From positions 1,269,822 to 1,333,821 of the forward strand of contig NZ_LT615227.1 of assembly GCF_900096755.1 (NCBI RefSeq): 64,000 bases of DNA. Reading direction: 5' to 3'. The notes beneath the pieces were generated by a model, which worked only from the letters and a program-made list of their open reading frames with translations, was not told the DNA's origin and did not search any database. Every line of letters starts with the position of its first letter. The first letter of the stretch is position 1. This document shows positions 60,998 to 64,000 of the stretch, in pieces. The stretch comes from Polynucleobacter necessarius (GTDB lineage Bacteria > Pseudomonadota > Gammaproteobacteria > Burkholderiales > Burkholderiaceae). A program made the position numbers and the translations under genes.

Positions 60998-61744
60998 TTA
61001 TGACCCAGACAGTGGCTGCCAGTGATCATCAATCAAGCCCTCCATGGGCTGATATTTGACCTTATAGGACATCTTTTCACTCTCTTTGATGAAGTAGCCA
61101 AGATAGAGATAGGGCAGTCCCAGACCGCGTGCTTGCTCTATCTGCCAAAGAATGCTGTAGCTGCCATAACTTGCAGATGGTTCTGAGGTGTCATAGAAGG
61201 TATAGACCGATGAAATTCCTTGCTCAAGGATGTCAATCATGCTGATCATGCGTAAACGTCCAGGATGCGGATCATGGGGGCCATCTCGAAACTCCACAAT
61301 GCGCGAGTTCACACGACTTTGTAATAAAAACTGCATGTACTGATCCTGATCATCGCTATCCATATCGCCACCTGCATGACGTTGGTTCTGATAGCGCTGA
61401 TAGAGTTGGTAATGCTCTTCTTGATAACTGAGACTAAGTACAGTCGCCTCTAGTCCGGCGTGCTTCTTCCAGGCACGACGCTGGCTTCTAGAAGGGGTAA
61501 ATTGATCAACCAAAATACGCGTAGCAATGCAGGCTCTGCATTCATCACAGTAGGGGCGATAGGTATAAAGGCCGCTTCGACGAAAGCCCGCATGAATTAG
61601 CTCGTTATACACATCGGCATGAATGAGATGTGATGGTGTTGCAACCTGTGAGCGCGCAGTCTTATTAGGCAGGTAGCTACAAGCGTAGGGCGCTGTTGCA
61701 TAAAACTGCAAGGCTGTTAATGGGAGCTCTTTAATGCGGGTCAT
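60998..61744 (-). CDS. bpt: aspartate/glutamate leucyltransferase Bpt
   Basis: A 248-residue enzyme that adds Leu from Leu-tRNA to N-terminal Asp or Glu of proteins, making them ClpS/ClpAP substrates. It has the N-terminal Cys cluster of the ATE fold ([27 protein letters not shown]) and [26 protein letters not shown]. The start overlaps the aat stop (ATGA), so the two transferases are coupled. Confidence 0.94.
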   Translation of the reverse strand: MTRIKELPLTALQFYATAPYACSYLPNKTARSQVATPSHLIHADVYNELIHAGFRRSGLYTYRPYCDECRACIATRILVDQFTPSRSQRRAWKKHAGLEATVLSLSYQEEHYQLYQRYQNQRHAGGDMDSDDQDQYMQFLLQSRVNSRIVEFRDGPHDPHPGRLRMISMIDILEQGISSVYTFYDTSEPSASYGSYSILWQIEQARGLGLPYLYLGYFIKESEKMSYKVKYQPMEGLIDDHWQPLSGS

Positions 61745-62478
61745 AGCCAGTGATGCAAGATGGTTTTGTCAAAAGTCCAAGAATGCTTCATATTAGATTG
61801 ATTTAAGCATACTTGCAGTTGCTCTAGAAATGCCTGACGTGGGATCGGTGCAGCCCCCAAGGAGTGGAGGTGGGCCGTCTCTTGTTGGCAATCAATCATC
61901 GTAACCCCAATCTCCAAGCACCATGCTGTGAGCGCTGCTAATGCAATTTTGGAGGCATTGGATTTGCGACTAAACATTGACTCTCCGAAGACCATACCGC
62001 CAAACGAAACACAGTAAAGGCCGCCGATAATTTGACCATCCTCCGTGACCGCCATGCTATGAGCATTGCCTTGTTCGTGTAGAGAGGTGTATGCATCCAT
62101 GATTTCATGGGTAATCCAAGTTCCATCTTGATCTTTGCGGGAGCTCGTTGCGCAAGAGCGAATCACGGCACCAAAATCGGCATCTACCAAAATTTGGGAG
62201 CGCGTATCTTGGCAAAAGTGGCGAATGATTTTTTGCAGTGAGTCACCGCATTTAAATTCAGAAGGCTTTAATACCATCCTAGGGTCAGGGGACCACCATA
62301 AAACTGGTTGGTTATCCGAATACCAGGGAAATATTCCTAGTTTATACGCTTTAGAAAGTTGCCCTGGATAAATACGTTCGCTGACGGCGATTAGCCCTGG
62401 AACACTGGGATCAGGATCGGCCTCAAACCGAGGGTTGGGAAAGGAGTCATGCGGCCCTAGCCAGGAAATCTGACCCAT
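61741..62478 (-). CDS. aat: leucyl/phenylalanyl-tRNA-protein transferase Aat
   Basis: A 245-residue enzyme that adds Leu or Phe to N-terminal Lys or Arg, feeding the bacterial N-end rule. Motifs: [61 protein letters not shown] and [16 protein letters not shown]. Full length. With bpt it covers both charge classes of secondary destabilising residues. Confidence 0.95.
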   Translation of the reverse strand: MGQISWLGPHDSFPNPRFEADPDPSVPGLIAVSERIYPGQLSKAYKLGIFPWYSDNQPVLWWSPDPRMVLKPSEFKCGDSLQKIIRHFCQDTRSQILVDADFGAVIRSCATSSRKDQDGTWITHEIMDAYTSLHEQGNAHSMAVTEDGQIIGGLYCVSFGGMVFGESMFSRKSNASKIALAALTAWCLEIGVTMIDCQQETAHLHSLGAAPIPRQAFLEQLQVCLNQSNMKHSWTFDKTILHHWL

Positions 62479-62487
62479 TTTTAACGA

Positions 62488-63048
62488 TTAAATTCTTTCG
62501 GATGGCAAAACATCGCGACTGCGGACATGAAATTCCTTGTCTGCCTCTAAAGCGCCAGATGCGCGGTCGGCAAAAAACCATTCGAGTGTTTGTTTGACGG
62601 CAGGAAAGGCAATGTCATCCCAGGGAATTTCATGTTCCTCAAAGAGTGCCACTTCTAGACTTTCTTCACCCGCGTAGAATTCAGGGGATGTCATTTTTGC
62701 TAGATAAAACAAATGAACTTGTTCTGCGTGAGGCACATTTAACAAGGAGTAGAGCGGTCCAATTTCTACTACAGCACCAGCCTCTTCTAAGGTTTCTCTG
62801 GCAGCGCCATGGCTAGTACTCTCTCCAAGCTCCATAAACCCTGCTGGAAGCGTCCAATAACCTAATCGTGGTTCGATTGCGCGGCGGCAAAGTAAAACCT
62901 GTGTGCCATGCACTGGAATGCTGCCAACCACATTATGAGGGTTTTGATAATGAATACTGCCGCAAGCCTCACAGATGTGACGCTCGCGTGAGTCGTCTGC
63001 AGGTATCTTGATCGTCAATGTAGCAGCGCAGTTGGGGCAGTACTTCAT
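62488..63048 (-). CDS. Nudix hydrolase with zinc ribbon
   Basis: A 186-residue protein. The N-terminal zinc ribbon has CPNC and CEAC pairs, and the Nudix box is complete: GFMELGESTSHGAA followed by RETLEEAGAV (G-x5-E-x7-REUxEExGU). It resembles NudC-like ADP-ribose or NADH pyrophosphatases, but the substrate cannot be fixed from sequence. It sits between the pabB/C remnant and aat, 9-10 bases from each. Confidence 0.9.
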   Translation of the reverse strand: MKYCPNCAATLTIKIPADDSRERHICEACGSIHYQNPHNVVGSIPVHGTQVLLCRRAIEPRLGYWTLPAGFMELGESTSHGAARETLEEAGAVVEIGPLYSLLNVPHAEQVHLFYLAKMTSPEFYAGEESLEVALFEEHEIPWDDIAFPAVKQTLEWFFADRASGALEADKEFHVRSRDVLPSERI

Positions 63049-63057
63049 GTCGACTTT

Positions 63058-64000
<943 letters not shown>

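Overview
This window reads as a chromosomal segment of a betaproteobacterium of the family Burkholderiaceae, most like the genus Polynucleobacter. The evidence is the protein sequences, the moderate GC content, and conserved gene strings: ndk-rlmN-ispG-hisS-yfgM-bamB-der-hfq-hflX-hflK-hflC-hisZ-purA, aceE-aceF-lpdA with a lipoyl domain on both E2 and E3, and pabB/C-nudix-aat-bpt-pyrD. The striking property is gene decay. At least thirteen conserved genes are broken by 1-2 base indels, nonsense mutations or deletions, while nearly all translation, cell-envelope, nucleotide and core carbon genes are intact. No insertion sequence, prophage, CRISPR array or plasmid function was seen. This is what a recently host-restricted symbiont lineage looks like (for example the Polynucleobacter necessarius type that lives in Euplotes ciliates). 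That identification is an inference from pattern, not a database match, and sequencing error cannot be excluded for the single-base events.

Layout. 1-9.4 kb: the rlmD tail, a BI-1/YccA membrane protein, then the plus-strand housekeeping run ndk, rlmN, ispG, hisS, a YfgM-like SecYEG partner, bamB and der. 9.5-16 kb: hfq, hflX (5' end out of frame), hflK, hflC, hisZ, purA. 16-23.4 kb is a decaying stretch: malate synthase G, a two-helix ion channel, a dienelactone hydrolase and an APC permease are all broken, between an intact MFS transporter and two unknown genes. 23.4-31.7 kb: tRNA-Leu(CAG), RNase R (frameshifted by an inferred 16-base deletion), rlmB, a DUF2892 protein, a carotenoid-type membrane protein, tal, rpiA, yggX and argA. 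31.7-39.9 kb: hrpA, a truncated beta-propeller gene, a polysaccharide deacetylase, a twice-frameshifted sterol-desaturase gene running in frame into an EI24 gene, and a CinA-like protein.

39.9-43.9 kb is the nitrogen-control region. glnA carries two textbook NtrC sites (GCAC-N7-GTGC) spaced 52 bases apart and a sigma-54 type promoter. The adjacent glnL-glnG pair has been collapsed by a large deletion that fuses the start of the NtrB kinase to the last 46 codons of NtrC. xth follows, then a frameshifted GST. 43.9-50.1 kb, minus strand: a PAS histidine kinase (multiply broken), its apparently intact FixJ-type regulator, folD and oligopeptidase A (amber mutation). 50.3-59 kb: the pyruvate dehydrogenase operon, a phasin, a DMT exporter and a PBP7-type endopeptidase. 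59-64 kb, minus strand: a broken IclR regulator, pyrD, bpt, aat, a Nudix hydrolase and a PabB/PabC fusion interrupted by an amber codon.

The losses fall on regulation (NtrBC, PAS kinase, IclR), uptake and peripheral carbon or stress functions (glyoxylate use, permease, GST, hydrolases). Biosynthesis and central metabolism remain. No clearly new defence or mobile system is present. The most informative observations concern how regulation has come apart around glnA and the kinase/regulator pair.
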